Positions 53,737 to 61,258 of a DNA stretch of 64,000 nucleotides are shown in pieces (position 1 is the stretch's first letter; the number at the start of each line of letters is the position of its first letter). Both the position numbers and the translations under genes were made by a program. The notes beneath the pieces were generated by a model. That model was not told the origin of the DNA and ran no database searches. It saw nothing but the letters and a program-made list of their open reading frames with translations. Origin of the DNA: Oscillospiraceae bacterium (GTDB lineage Bacteria; Bacillota; Clostridia; Oscillospirales; Ruminococcaceae); the NCBI GenBank assembly GCA_017521325.1, contig JAFXCV010000018.1:17152-81151 (forward strand). Reading direction: 5' to 3'.

Positions 53737-54993
53737 ATGTTTAACAATCTCATCGACACCATCGGTTATGTGGAAAGTGTTGACCCCGAGGTCGGCGCAG
53801 GAATGCAGAAGGAGCTTGCACGTCAGAGAAGAAATCTGGAGCTGATTGCAAGTGAAAATATCGTTTCCCCTGCAGTTATGGCAGCAATGGGCAGCGTGCT
53901 GACAAATAAGTATGCAGAGGGCTATCCGGCAAAGCGTTACTACGGCGGCTGCGAGTGCGTTGACATCGTAGAAAAGATTGCAATTGAGAGAGCATGCGAG
54001 CTGTTCGGTGCAAAGTATGCCAATGTACAGCCCCACTCCGGCGCACAGGCAAATACCGCAGCCTATTTCGCAGTACTGCAGCCTGGCGATACCGTTCTGG
54101 GCATGAGCCTTGCTGACGGCGGTCACCTGACACATGGTTCTCCTGTGAACCTGTCCGGTAAGTACTTCAATTTCGTTTCCTACGGTCTGGATGATGAAAC
54201 AGAAACCATCAACTATGAAACCGTTTACAAGCTGGCTGTGAAGCATAAGCCTCGCCTGATCGTAGCTGGTGCTTCTGCATATCCGAGAGCAATCGACTTC
54301 AAGCGTCTGTCCGAGATCGCAAGAGCAGTCGGCGCACTGTTCATGGTGGATATGGCACATATCGCAGGTCTGGTAGCTGCAGGTCTGCACGAGTCTCCGG
54401 TTCCGTATGCGGACATCGTAACCACAACCACACATAAGACACTGAGAGGCCCGAGAGGCGGTCTGATCCTGACAAACAATGAGTACCTGGCTAAGAAGAT
54501 CAATTCTGCAATCTTCCCCGGCACACAGGGCGGCCCTCTGATGCACACCATCGCTGCAAAGGCAGTTTGCTTCGGCGAAGCACTCAAGCCCGAGTTCAAG
54601 GAATACCAGAAGCGCATCATCGAGAATGCAAATGCACTCGCTGAGGGTCTTGTGAAGCGTGGCTTCAATCTGGTTTCCGGCGGTACGGACAACCACCTGA
54701 TGCTCGTTGACCTGCGTCCGTTCAACATCACCGGCAAGGAGCTGGAACACAGACTGGACGAGGTATATATCACAGTCAACAAGAATGCGATCCACAACGA
54801 TCCCGAAAAGCCCTTCGTAACAAGCGGTATCAGAATTGGTACACCGGCTGTTACTACCCGTGGTCTGGGCGTTGAGGAAATGGAAATGATCGCTGAGTAC
54901 ATCTATCTGTGCGCAACGGACTTCGAGAACAAGGCAGATGAAATCCGTGCAGGCGTGACTGCTATCTGCGAGAAGTATCCGCTTTACGAATAA
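53737..54993 (+). CDS. glyA: Serine hydroxymethyltransferase
   Basis: PLP enzyme that moves the serine hydroxymethyl group to tetrahydrofolate, giving glycine and methylene-THF. The 418-residue protein has the PLP Lys K234 in [27 protein letters not shown] and the SENIVSPAV block. The one-carbon units it makes feed ThyX and the folate pathway seen upstream. It is monocistronic, between its own promoter and terminator. Confidence 0.98.
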   Translation: MFNNLIDTIGYVESVDPEVGAGMQKELARQRRNLELIASENIVSPAVMAAMGSVLTNKYAEGYPAKRYYGGCECVDIVEKIAIERACELFGAKYANVQPHSGAQANTAAYFAVLQPGDTVLGMSLADGGHLTHGSPVNLSGKYFNFVSYGLDDETETINYETVYKLAVKHKPRLIVAGASAYPRAIDFKRLSEIARAVGALFMVDMAHIAGLVAAGLHESPVPYADIVTTTTHKTLRGPRGGLILTNNEYLAKKINSAIFPGTQGGPLMHTIAAKAVCFGEALKPEFKEYQKRIIENANALAEGLVKRGFNLVSGGTDNHLMLVDLRPFNITGKELEHRLDEVYITVNKNAIHNDPEKPFVTSGIRIGTPAVTTRGLGVEEMEMIAEYIYLCATDFENKADEIRAGVTAICEKYPLYE

Positions 54994-55011
54994 GATACAG
55001 TATATTTTCAA

Positions 55012-55040
55012 AGGGCGGACGGTGTGTCCGCCCTGTTTTT
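55012..55040 (+). terminator. Terminator of glyA
   Basis: GGGCGGAC-GGT-GTCCGCCC followed by TGTTTTTT, 20 bases after the glyA stop. Confidence 0.95.
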
Positions 55041-55074
55041 TGAATGCACAAATAAAGAAAAAAAGGAGGAAATG

Positions 55075-55494
55075 ATGAAAAAAGTAAGCTATACCATAAA
55101 AGACTATCTGATCACCTTCGGCATTCTGCTTGTCGCAGTCTTTTTCTTGGTGCTTTCCTTTACAGGAAATGCAAACCTGCTTGTAAAACTCATTCTTCTT
55201 GCATTTTTGCTTGAATCACTGTACTCTGCAGTCGATCTGCTTGCGTGGAAGCTTGCGTATGACGATCACCATTTCGTCACTCGTTCCCTCTTTCAGAAGG
55301 AAACGACAGTTTCCTTCGACGAGGTGATCTCAGCAAGCATCACTGCCGATACACGCAGTGCCAACATGATGACGATCGGCAGGCAGAATCTTATGATTTA
55401 CTATAGAAACCGCAGACTTTGCATTTCAATGGGAATGACAAATGCAAAGGATCTTGCACGCACGATCAAGGAATATCATGCAATGCGTGGATGA
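55075..55494 (+). CDS. Small membrane protein, PH-like, unknown
   Basis: 139 residues. Two hydrophobic segments (about 12-32 and 37-58) lead to a cytosolic domain of about 75 residues that looks like a small beta barrel of the bacterial PH type (FVTRSLFQKETTVSFDEVIS, then ISMGMTNAKDLARTIKEY). The start at 55075 is the second of two ATGs; AAGGAGG is five bases before it. It resembles the next gene in layout and in the GMTNAK/GITNAR block. Confidence 0.7.
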   Translation: MKKVSYTIKDYLITFGILLVAVFFLVLSFTGNANLLVKLILLAFLLESLYSAVDLLAWKLAYDDHHFVTRSLFQKETTVSFDEVISASITADTRSANMMTIGRQNLMIYYRNRRLCISMGMTNAKDLARTIKEYHAMRG

Positions 55495-55600
55495 GAGAGG
55501 CGTAACGTTTGTCGTTTTCATCCGCACCAAAGTCATGATATGAATCTTATGAATTCGAACGAATTTCTGTTTTAAATCAGCAATTATGGGAAGGAGCATT

Positions 55601-56164
55601 ATGGAACGAATCGTTGTAAGAGAAGAACCAGCCCATTGGCAGGGGACGGTTATCGTAGCTGTTTTTGGCTTAATTATGTATCTCATTATGCTGATGGGAT
55701 GGGTTTTCCTCCTTTTGATCGCAGAAGATTCGCAGACGAAACAGTTGATGGCGTTTGCTTTTCCCGCTTTCAGCATTGTCATCCTGTGGGCAATTGTATG
55801 CAATAATCAGGAGAGGAAAATCAACAGACTCGATTTTGATCCCGAAACAGGTGAGATGACCTATTACCGCTTTCTGCACAAGCCCTTCCACTTTCATCGG
55901 TCGGATATTACAAGAATGTCCACATACAGCAGAAGCGATGATCATCATATCGAAAAGCTTCTGCTGGAGATTGGCAGACGGAAGATTGTCATTCCTCTCG
56001 GCATAACCAATGCAAGGTGGGAACGCAGAGTTCCGGACTATTACGAAAAACGCAGCGGTGCTTGGGAAAATGCCAATCTGCTGGCAGAATATCTGGATGT
56101 GTATAGTGATCCGGAAATTGCAGCAAAATACACTGCAGAGATCCCAACGATCCGCATCGGGTGA
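55601..56164 (+). CDS. Membrane protein, PH-like, paralogue of its neighbour
   Basis: 187 residues with two hydrophobic segments (about 18-40 and 50-70) and a soluble domain containing MTYYRFLHKPFHFHRSDITR and IVIPLGITNARWERRVPDYY. The same order, two membrane segments then a PH-like domain ending in a G-[M/I]-TNA block, is seen in the gene just upstream. The ATG at 55601 follows AAGGAGCATT. Function unknown; such proteins often act as membrane-linked regulators. Confidence 0.7.
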   Translation: MERIVVREEPAHWQGTVIVAVFGLIMYLIMLMGWVFLLLIAEDSQTKQLMAFAFPAFSIVILWAIVCNNQERKINRLDFDPETGEMTYYRFLHKPFHFHRSDITRMSTYSRSDDHHIEKLLLEIGRRKIVIPLGITNARWERRVPDYYEKRSGAWENANLLAEYLDVYSDPEIAAKYTAEIPTIRIG

Positions 56165-56204
56165 CGCAGTCCCCTACAATAAAGTTATATAAGGAGCTGA
56201 TACC

Positions 56205-57464
56205 ATGCCACTTGCCGATTCCATCCGCCCGAAAACCCTCGACGACGTTGTCGGGCAGCAGCATCTGCTCGGAGAAGGGAAACCCCTGCGCCGCATCATC
56301 GAAAGCGGCAGGATCCCCAATATGATCTTTTACGGCCCATCGGGCATCGGAAAAACCACCCTTGCCAGCATCATCGCAAGCCGCACCAATATGACGCTGC
56401 ACATCCTCAACGGCACACAGGCAGGTGTGTCCGATATCAAGTCCGTCATTGCGGATGTGGGAACATTTGCCTCGATGAACGGGATACTTCTGTATCTCGA
56501 TGAGATTCAGTACCTTAACAAAAAACAGCAGCAGAGCCTGCTTTCCTATATCGAAAACGGCGATATTACGCTGATTGCGTCCACGACCGAAAATCCCTAT
56601 TTCGCCGTGTACAATGCCGTGATCAGCCGCAGCACTGTCTTTGAATTCAAACCCGTGGATGCATCGGAGATGGAAAAAGCCGTGAACAGAGCCTTCCGCA
56701 TCCTGCAGGAGGAGCAGGGGACAGCTCTTGAAATCGAGGACGGCGTTGCCGCACATATCGCACAGGGCAGCGGCGGCGATGTCCGCAAGGCGATGAATGC
56801 GGCGGAACTGTGTGTTCTTGCCGCAGATATCACGGAACAGGGAATGCGTGTGACGCTTGATATTGCTAAATCCCTGACGCAGCGCAGCAATATGCGCTAT
56901 GACAGGGACGGCGATGCACATTATGATATTCTCTCGGCACTCCAGAAATCCATCCGTGGCAGTGACGAAAATGCAGCGCTGCATTATACTGCCAGACTGC
57001 TGGAGGCCGGGGATCTGATTTCTCTGACAAGGCGGCTTCTGGTGATTGCCTCCGAGGATATCGGGCTTGCCTATCCGCAGGCGGTGAGCATTGTCAAGTC
57101 CTGCGTGGACAGCGCTTTGCAGCTCGGACTTCCCGAAGCGAGGATCCCCCTTGCACAGGCAGTGATTTTGCTGTGTACTTCACCGAAATCGAATTCCGCC
57201 ATCAATGCCATTGATGCGGCGCTTGATGTGGTAAGATCGGGGGATTACGGCGAAATTCCGTCCTATCTCAAGGACGGTCACTACGGCGGAGCGCAGAAGC
57301 TCGGTAATGCCATCGGCTATCAGTATCCGCATGCATTCCCGAATCACTATGTCAAGCAGCAGTACCTGCCCGACAACATTGCCGATCATGTGTATTATGA
57401 ATTCGGCGACAACAAGCAGGAGCAGGCGGCGGCGGTGTATCGGAAGAAGATTAAGGAAATGTAA
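56205..57464 (+). CDS. rarA: Replication-associated recombination ATPase RarA/MgsA
   Basis: AAA+ ATPase that acts at stalled replication forks. The 419-residue protein opens with RPKTLDDVVGQQHLLGEGKP, has Walker A GPSGIGKTT (44-52), Walker B LLYLDEIQ, and a C-terminal MgsA tetramerisation domain (SIRGSDENAALHYTARLLEA). The ATG follows AAGGAGCTGATACC. A terminator closes it. Confidence 0.95.
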   Translation: MPLADSIRPKTLDDVVGQQHLLGEGKPLRRIIESGRIPNMIFYGPSGIGKTTLASIIASRTNMTLHILNGTQAGVSDIKSVIADVGTFASMNGILLYLDEIQYLNKKQQQSLLSYIENGDITLIASTTENPYFAVYNAVISRSTVFEFKPVDASEMEKAVNRAFRILQEEQGTALEIEDGVAAHIAQGSGGDVRKAMNAAELCVLAADITEQGMRVTLDIAKSLTQRSNMRYDRDGDAHYDILSALQKSIRGSDENAALHYTARLLEAGDLISLTRRLLVIASEDIGLAYPQAVSIVKSCVDSALQLGLPEARIPLAQAVILLCTSPKSNSAINAIDAALDVVRSGDYGEIPSYLKDGHYGGAQKLGNAIGYQYPHAFPNHYVKQQYLPDNIADHVYYEFGDNKQEQAAAVYRKKIKEM

Positions 57465-57466
57465 AC

Positions 57467-57496
57467 AAATCCCCTCTGAAAAAACAGAGGGGATTT
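57467..57496 (+). terminator. Terminator of rarA
   Basis: AAATCCCCTCTG, six-A loop, CAGAGGGGATTT: a 12-bp stem beginning just after the rarA stop. The T tail is short, so part of the transcription may continue. Confidence 0.8.
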
Positions 57497-57521
57497 CAGT
57501 TTGTCGAAAAGCTGTTAAAAT

Positions 57522-57586
57522 GGGGGTACGGGGACGAAGTCCCCGAAATATAGCCCCTCCCCGAGGGGAGGGGCTGGGGTGGGGGA
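57522..57586 (+). repeat. Intergenic hairpin/G-run element, copy D
   Basis: CGGGGAC-GAA-GTCCCCG hairpin, AATATAGCCCCTCCCC, then GAGGGGAGGGG, CTGGGGTGGGGG. The AATATAGCCCCTCCCC block is near-identical to copy C. This copy lacks the first (AAAGG/CCTTT) hairpin. Confidence 0.85.
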
Positions 57587-57655
57587 ATTACAGGATGCCC
57601 ATCTCTAAGAAAAAGAATTTTTTCTACAAGCTGATAGTCCCCACACAAACAAATA

Positions 57656-57693
57656 CTCCCGACCTTCGCAATGCTGCATGTCGGGAGCTGTTT
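57656..57693 (+). terminator. Hairpin with T tract
   Basis: CTCCCGAC (57656-57663) pairs with GTCGGGAG (57680-57687), followed on the plus strand by CTGTTTTTT. On the minus strand the same hairpin, with a weaker tail TATTTGTTTG, could end the candidate RNA. No plus-strand gene that needs it is apparent, apart from rarA readthrough. Confidence 0.55.
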
Positions 57694-58054
57694 TTTATTC
57701 AATTGTGTGTATCCGGTTAAACCGTACTCTTTACTTTGTGCATCGGTCATACACGCCTTTCACTAAGGATTTTTCATAACGACTTTCTTTGCAGAAGCTT
57801 TCATATTGCATCACAACTTTCTGAATTTAGATGGAAGATGTAAACCTTTCCATGGGAGTGTACCTCCGTTTAAAAACTGTTAGCCTGCTATATAAAGTTT
57901 CTGTGCCCGTTCTCAATCCTTTGCATTCTGCTCTGATACACCGGCTTTCGAAACTTGAACGTGTATCAGAACCAGACGTTCTCACCATATCTCGCAGAAT
58001 TGATCATCACTCATTGGGGTTGCCAAACAGCCCTCGCTGTGCAAATACACCCGT

Positions 58055-58108
58055 TCACTTACCTGCGACCGGCGAAACCGCCTGCTGCTGTGATTCGATC
58101 ATTTCCAT
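58055..58108 (-). CDS. Possible 17-residue peptide in the candidate RNA
   Basis: ATG at 58108 preceded by AAAAGGAGGCGAACCCC gives MEMIESQQQAVSPVAGK and a stop. The ribosome-binding site is stronger than many in this window. It could be a leader or small peptide, or the purine run could belong to the RNA structure. An 8-codon frame with CGGAGG upstream also occurs at 57828-57854. Confidence 0.3.
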   Translation of the reverse strand: MEMIESQQQAVSPVAGK

Positions 58109-58215
58109 GGGGTTCGCCTCCTTTTCTGACCTTTGCTGTCGATGCCAAGTCCAGCAATGCTTATCATCGACCTTCCTCTTTTAATAAAGTTCTGCAGTTC
58201 CTTTATCTTGATTCT

Positions 58216-58244
58216 ATTATAGCACATCTTTTGTGAAATGTCAA
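58216..58244 (-). promoter_or_regulatory. Consensus sigma-A promoter of the candidate RNA
   Basis: Minus strand: TTGACA (58244-58239), 17 bases, TATAAT (58221-58216). Both hexamers are perfect, and it lies downstream of the terminator at 58310-58342. Confidence 0.88.
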
Positions 58245-58303
58245 TAGTTTTTTTGAAAAAATATTAAAAAAATTATCGAAAACGTTTAAGCGACGGAGCA
58301 AGG

Positions 58304-58342
58304 CGAAAAAATTGCTGCAGGTTCTTTGAACCTGCAGCAATT
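58304..58342 (-). terminator. Strong terminator of the CotH-dockerin gene
   Basis: AATTGCTGCAGGTTC and GAACCTGCAGCAATT form a perfect 15-bp stem with a three-base loop. On the minus strand TTTTTTCG follows. Confidence 0.95.
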
Positions 58343-58401
58343 GATCTGCAAGAGCAGGGGAGGTGTTATGAAGCACTGCCCTCCCGTTCAATTGTCATTA
58401 G

Positions 58402-60861
58402 TTACCACCAGAATCCGGGGAAGCCGGGGAACTGTCCGTTATTGCCGCCGGAGACGGGGCCGCCCTTTTCGATGACCTTGTCCAGATAATCCAGTGCATA
58501 TTTTGCACGTTCCTGATAGAATCTGCGGACGCCCTCAACACTGCTGTTGTAGCCGCTGATCTGTTTGTCGGCATTGTAGCCGCCGAATCTTCTCCAGCTC
58601 GCTTTGGTTGCTTCCTGAAGCTCCTGAACATAGGCATCAATCAGAGGTGCCACATCGCTCTGGTAGTTGAATTCGTTTTCAACGATTTTCTTATAGTTCG
58701 CCGCAAATTCCGTCTTGAAGGTTTCGTTCTCCAGAAGCTTGTAGAACAATGCGCCGATGTTCTTCCATTCCTTCTCCGTACTCATATTGGAAAGTGCGTC
58801 ATAATTGTAGCTGGTACGATTTTCGTTGTAGAGTGCGCTGGAATACTCCGTGTCAAATACCATGTAACGCCATTTGCCATCACCGTATTCGTTGCCGTCA
58901 ACTGCTTCGTTGACACGCCAGATCTGCCAGTTGTTGGTGCCGTTGGAACTGCACCAGTCCGCATTGCAGATATACGTTTCCAGCGTGATATAGTCCATAA
59001 AGCTTTGCATGTCGATGGTATCGCAGACCTTCTTGTAGTTTGCGTCATCCTTCATATCCGCAGCAATCGCCCAGTTGTAGAAATCAACGTACTCCTGACC
59101 GACTGCCTCGTTGCCTTCGATCTCTCCATTTTTGATGGTGGTTACATTGGTCTTGTCAATACCATAGTGGGACTGTACATAGTCATCCTCCAGACGCTCC
59201 TTGATGGAGTACATACCCCAGAATTCGCCGTCAATGAAGAGGATGCAGTAGTCATTTGCCTGCAGGGAAACATCGAGATTCTTTGCAAGTGCCTGTGCAA
59301 GGTCATCACGGAACTTGACGCCATCCACGTCGTTGCCGCCGTTGCGGAGTGTGACCTTGTCATACTTTGTAATGGGGTTGCCGAACACATCGGTCAGTTC
59401 CTCAAAGAAGGTGTACTTCATCTTTGAATCGCCGTAATCGCTGCGTGCATAAAGTCGGATGCTCTTCTGCGCACTGCTTCGTGTTGCATTGCCTGCAATG
59501 CGGATGCCCACGCCTGTTTCGTAAGCAAGTGTGCCCTTTTCAAAGATCTGAATATTGGCGGGACGCTCCCACTCAACGCCGGACTGGTTGTAATTGGTAG
59601 GCAGTCTGGTATCCCATTCTCTGAGGGTGGGATCAAACTCGGGGCTGTTCCTCCACTCATAATACGCATCGCCCACCATGTAGATACCCTTGTCGGTGCT
59701 GAACATGTTGTCCGGCTCCGTTACGAGGGAAATGACACGCATATCCTGATAATATGCTGCATTCTTGTTAATAAAGTAGCTTTCCGTGACAACGTCGCTG
59801 AAATTGCCCTGTGCATCCTTGCAGACCGCACGGAATACCATGCCCTTGTCAACGGGTTGACTCGGTGCGGATGTATTGTTTATGGTGATGTCCGTAATGG
59901 CACTGAGGACATTCGGATCATTGGTGTTATCCTTCACAGCAATCGCACTCTTGTAGGTCTGTGCAGTGCTTGAGGTTCTCGGATCCGTACCGTCGAGCGT
60001 GTACAGGATCGTCGAGCCGGATGCTCCCGTGATCGTCAGGTCAAATCCGCTTGCATAGAAGCCGCTTTCCTTGGAGAATTCCGGTGCGGAAACGCCGGCC
60101 GGAGGTTCCACGATCTCCACGTCCACCTTCTGCGCCGTGCTGTTGCTTGCGCCGGGGGTGGGAGTGAGCATTTCAAATGTTTCTTCGCCGTTCTTGTATC
60201 TGCCGTAGGTGACATCCGTCACCGCTGCAGGGACTTCCACCACATCAAGTGTACCATAGCCGGGGTGTGTGAGGTACAGTGTTTCGCCCGTGGAGCTGAG
60301 CTTGAAGGGCGCATGATGCTCCTTCGGATCCGTGCTTGTCAGTCCGTCATCGCAGCAGACCATCAGATAACCGCCTGCTTCGATTTTTGTTCCCTCGGGA
60401 AAAACGTATTTGAACAGATTTTTCTTGCCATCAGCAAAACCATAGCCGCTGAGGTTCACGGAATTTTTGCCTGCATTGTAAATCTCCACCCAGTCAGGCT
60501 CTCTGCCGTCGGCATCCGACCAGCATTCCTGATTGGAAGCGCAGACCTCGTTGATCATCAGTCCCGAAAAATCCTCGGGCTTGTACTTGCCGACGACCAT
60601 TTTCTTGAGCAGTGCCAGATCAAAGGCGTCAATTGTTCCGCTTGCGGAGAGATCCGCATTGATGGAAACCGCTTTATCCTGCGTCTGCAGGAATTTTGTG
60701 AGTTTCACAACGTCCGCAACGCTGACGCTTCCGTTAGCGTCCGCATCGCCAAGACAGGTGATCTCACACATTCTGACATCGGATTCCGCTGCCAGAACGG
60801 GGAGGCTTGTCAGCAGAAGCGTACCTGCCGAAATCGCCGCCCAGAGTCGTTTTTTGCTCAT
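58402..60861 (-). CDS. Dockerin protein with lamin-tail and CotH kinase-like domains
   Basis: An 819-residue secreted protein. Order: signal peptide (about 1-25, ending VLAAES), an N-terminal dockerin (37-92; DADANGSVSVAD and DLSASGTIDAFD), a lamin-tail domain (about 101-220; LMINEVCASN, DWVEIYNAGKNSVNLSGYGF), a chitobiase-C-like module (about 265-360; ILYTLDGTDPRTS) and a CotH domain (about 400-790; FWGMYSIKERLEDDY and MVFDTEYS). The tail is Gly/Pro-rich and ends FPGFWW. CotH proteins are protein kinases in spore coats; dockerin-linked ones occur in cellulosomal bacteria with unknown role. The start at 60861 is seven bases after AGGAGG; an ATG at 60867 is too close to it. Confidence 0.92.
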   Translation of the reverse strand: MSKKRLWAAISAGTLLLTSLPVLAAESDVRMCEITCLGDADANGSVSVADVVKLTKFLQTQDKAVSINADLSASGTIDAFDLALLKKMVVGKYKPEDFSGLMINEVCASNQECWSDADGREPDWVEIYNAGKNSVNLSGYGFADGKKNLFKYVFPEGTKIEAGGYLMVCCDDGLTSTDPKEHHAPFKLSSTGETLYLTHPGYGTLDVVEVPAAVTDVTYGRYKNGEETFEMLTPTPGASNSTAQKVDVEIVEPPAGVSAPEFSKESGFYASGFDLTITGASGSTILYTLDGTDPRTSSTAQTYKSAIAVKDNTNDPNVLSAITDITINNTSAPSQPVDKGMVFRAVCKDAQGNFSDVVTESYFINKNAAYYQDMRVISLVTEPDNMFSTDKGIYMVGDAYYEWRNSPEFDPTLREWDTRLPTNYNQSGVEWERPANIQIFEKGTLAYETGVGIRIAGNATRSSAQKSIRLYARSDYGDSKMKYTFFEELTDVFGNPITKYDKVTLRNGGNDVDGVKFRDDLAQALAKNLDVSLQANDYCILFIDGEFWGMYSIKERLEDDYVQSHYGIDKTNVTTIKNGEIEGNEAVGQEYVDFYNWAIAADMKDDANYKKVCDTIDMQSFMDYITLETYICNADWCSSNGTNNWQIWRVNEAVDGNEYGDGKWRYMVFDTEYSSALYNENRTSYNYDALSNMSTEKEWKNIGALFYKLLENETFKTEFAANYKKIVENEFNYQSDVAPLIDAYVQELQEATKASWRRFGGYNADKQISGYNSSVEGVRRFYQERAKYALDYLDKVIEKGGPVSGGNNGQFPGFPGFWW

Positions 60862-61258
60862 AACCATTCCTCCTAACAGTTTTGTACTCCGGCATGCACC
60901 TTTCCGCTTTTGCGGTTTTGTTTCTGTAGGGCATACCAACGTTCCATACAAAACCCCCTCATTATAAGCATAGCACATTTTTCACAAAAAATCAAGAGCT
61001 AAGGCGAAAAATTCAGAGCTATGCTCACAATGTTCTGTAGTACCGATGATATACGGCTGCGGATGAGGGCAAGGGGTTCTATGCACAAATCCGATATGTT
61101 TCTGCTGTATAATCCGTCGAAATTTCTCGATAATAATTGACATGCATTCTATTTTAAGTTATAATGAGGGTAACGCTCAAAATTTCCCGACAGATTCTGC
61201 GGAATGCACGTTCTGCGGAGATGAATACTGACAATTTCACAAAGGCAGGTGTTGTTTT
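60862..61258. other. Divergent control region
   Basis: 397 bases between divergent secreted-protein genes. A TATAAT on the minus strand (60966-60961) may drive the CotH gene, without a clear -35 box. The plus-strand promoter is at 61137-61165. No gene is seen. Confidence 0.6.
61137..61165 (+). promoter_or_regulatory. Sigma-A promoter of the leucine-rich-repeat protein
   Basis: TTGACA (61137-61142), 17 bases, TATAAT (61160-61165), giving a leader of about 85 bases. Confidence 0.9.

Larger units (their letters stand above)
57655..58209 (-). ncRNA. Candidate structured noncoding RNA, about 550 nt
   Basis: A consensus promoter (58216-58244) fires into this gene-free stretch on the minus strand, downstream of the CotH terminator, so it is an independent unit. 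Helices visible by eye are: 58184-58189 with 58201-58206; 58138-58144 with 58165-58171 (GTCGATG/CATCGAC); and a nested pair, 57925-57931 with 57994-58000 enclosing 57933-57941 with 57961-57969 (CTGATACAC/GTGTATCAG). The 3' end is probably at the hairpin near 57656-57687. It does not show the conserved cores of RNase P, tmRNA or SRP RNA that I can recall. Large ornate RNAs of rumen bacteria (ROOL class) are of similar length; I cannot test that match. Within it lies a 17-codon open frame with a strong ribosome-binding site, so a short coding mRNA is the main alternative. Confidence 0.5.
57497..58401. other. Gene-poor region after rarA
   Basis: About 900 bases without a convincing protein gene. 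It holds element copy D (57522-57586), a hairpin with a T tract (57656-57693), a candidate minus-strand structured RNA (57655-58209) with its promoter, an AT-rich gap and the terminator of the CotH gene. Open frames on both strands lack good starts or run through the repeat. Confidence 0.7.

Noticed and set aside
57496..57750. Minus-strand frame starting MTDAQSKEYGLTGYTQLNKK
   Set aside because: AAAGG lies before the ATG, but the frame runs through the hairpin and repeat copy D into low-complexity Pro/Ser sequence. It is kept only as a weak alternative to the RNA.
57831..58236. Two overlapping plus-strand frames after rarA
   Set aside because: No ribosome-binding site, no promoter on that strand, and composition unlike the coding genes here.
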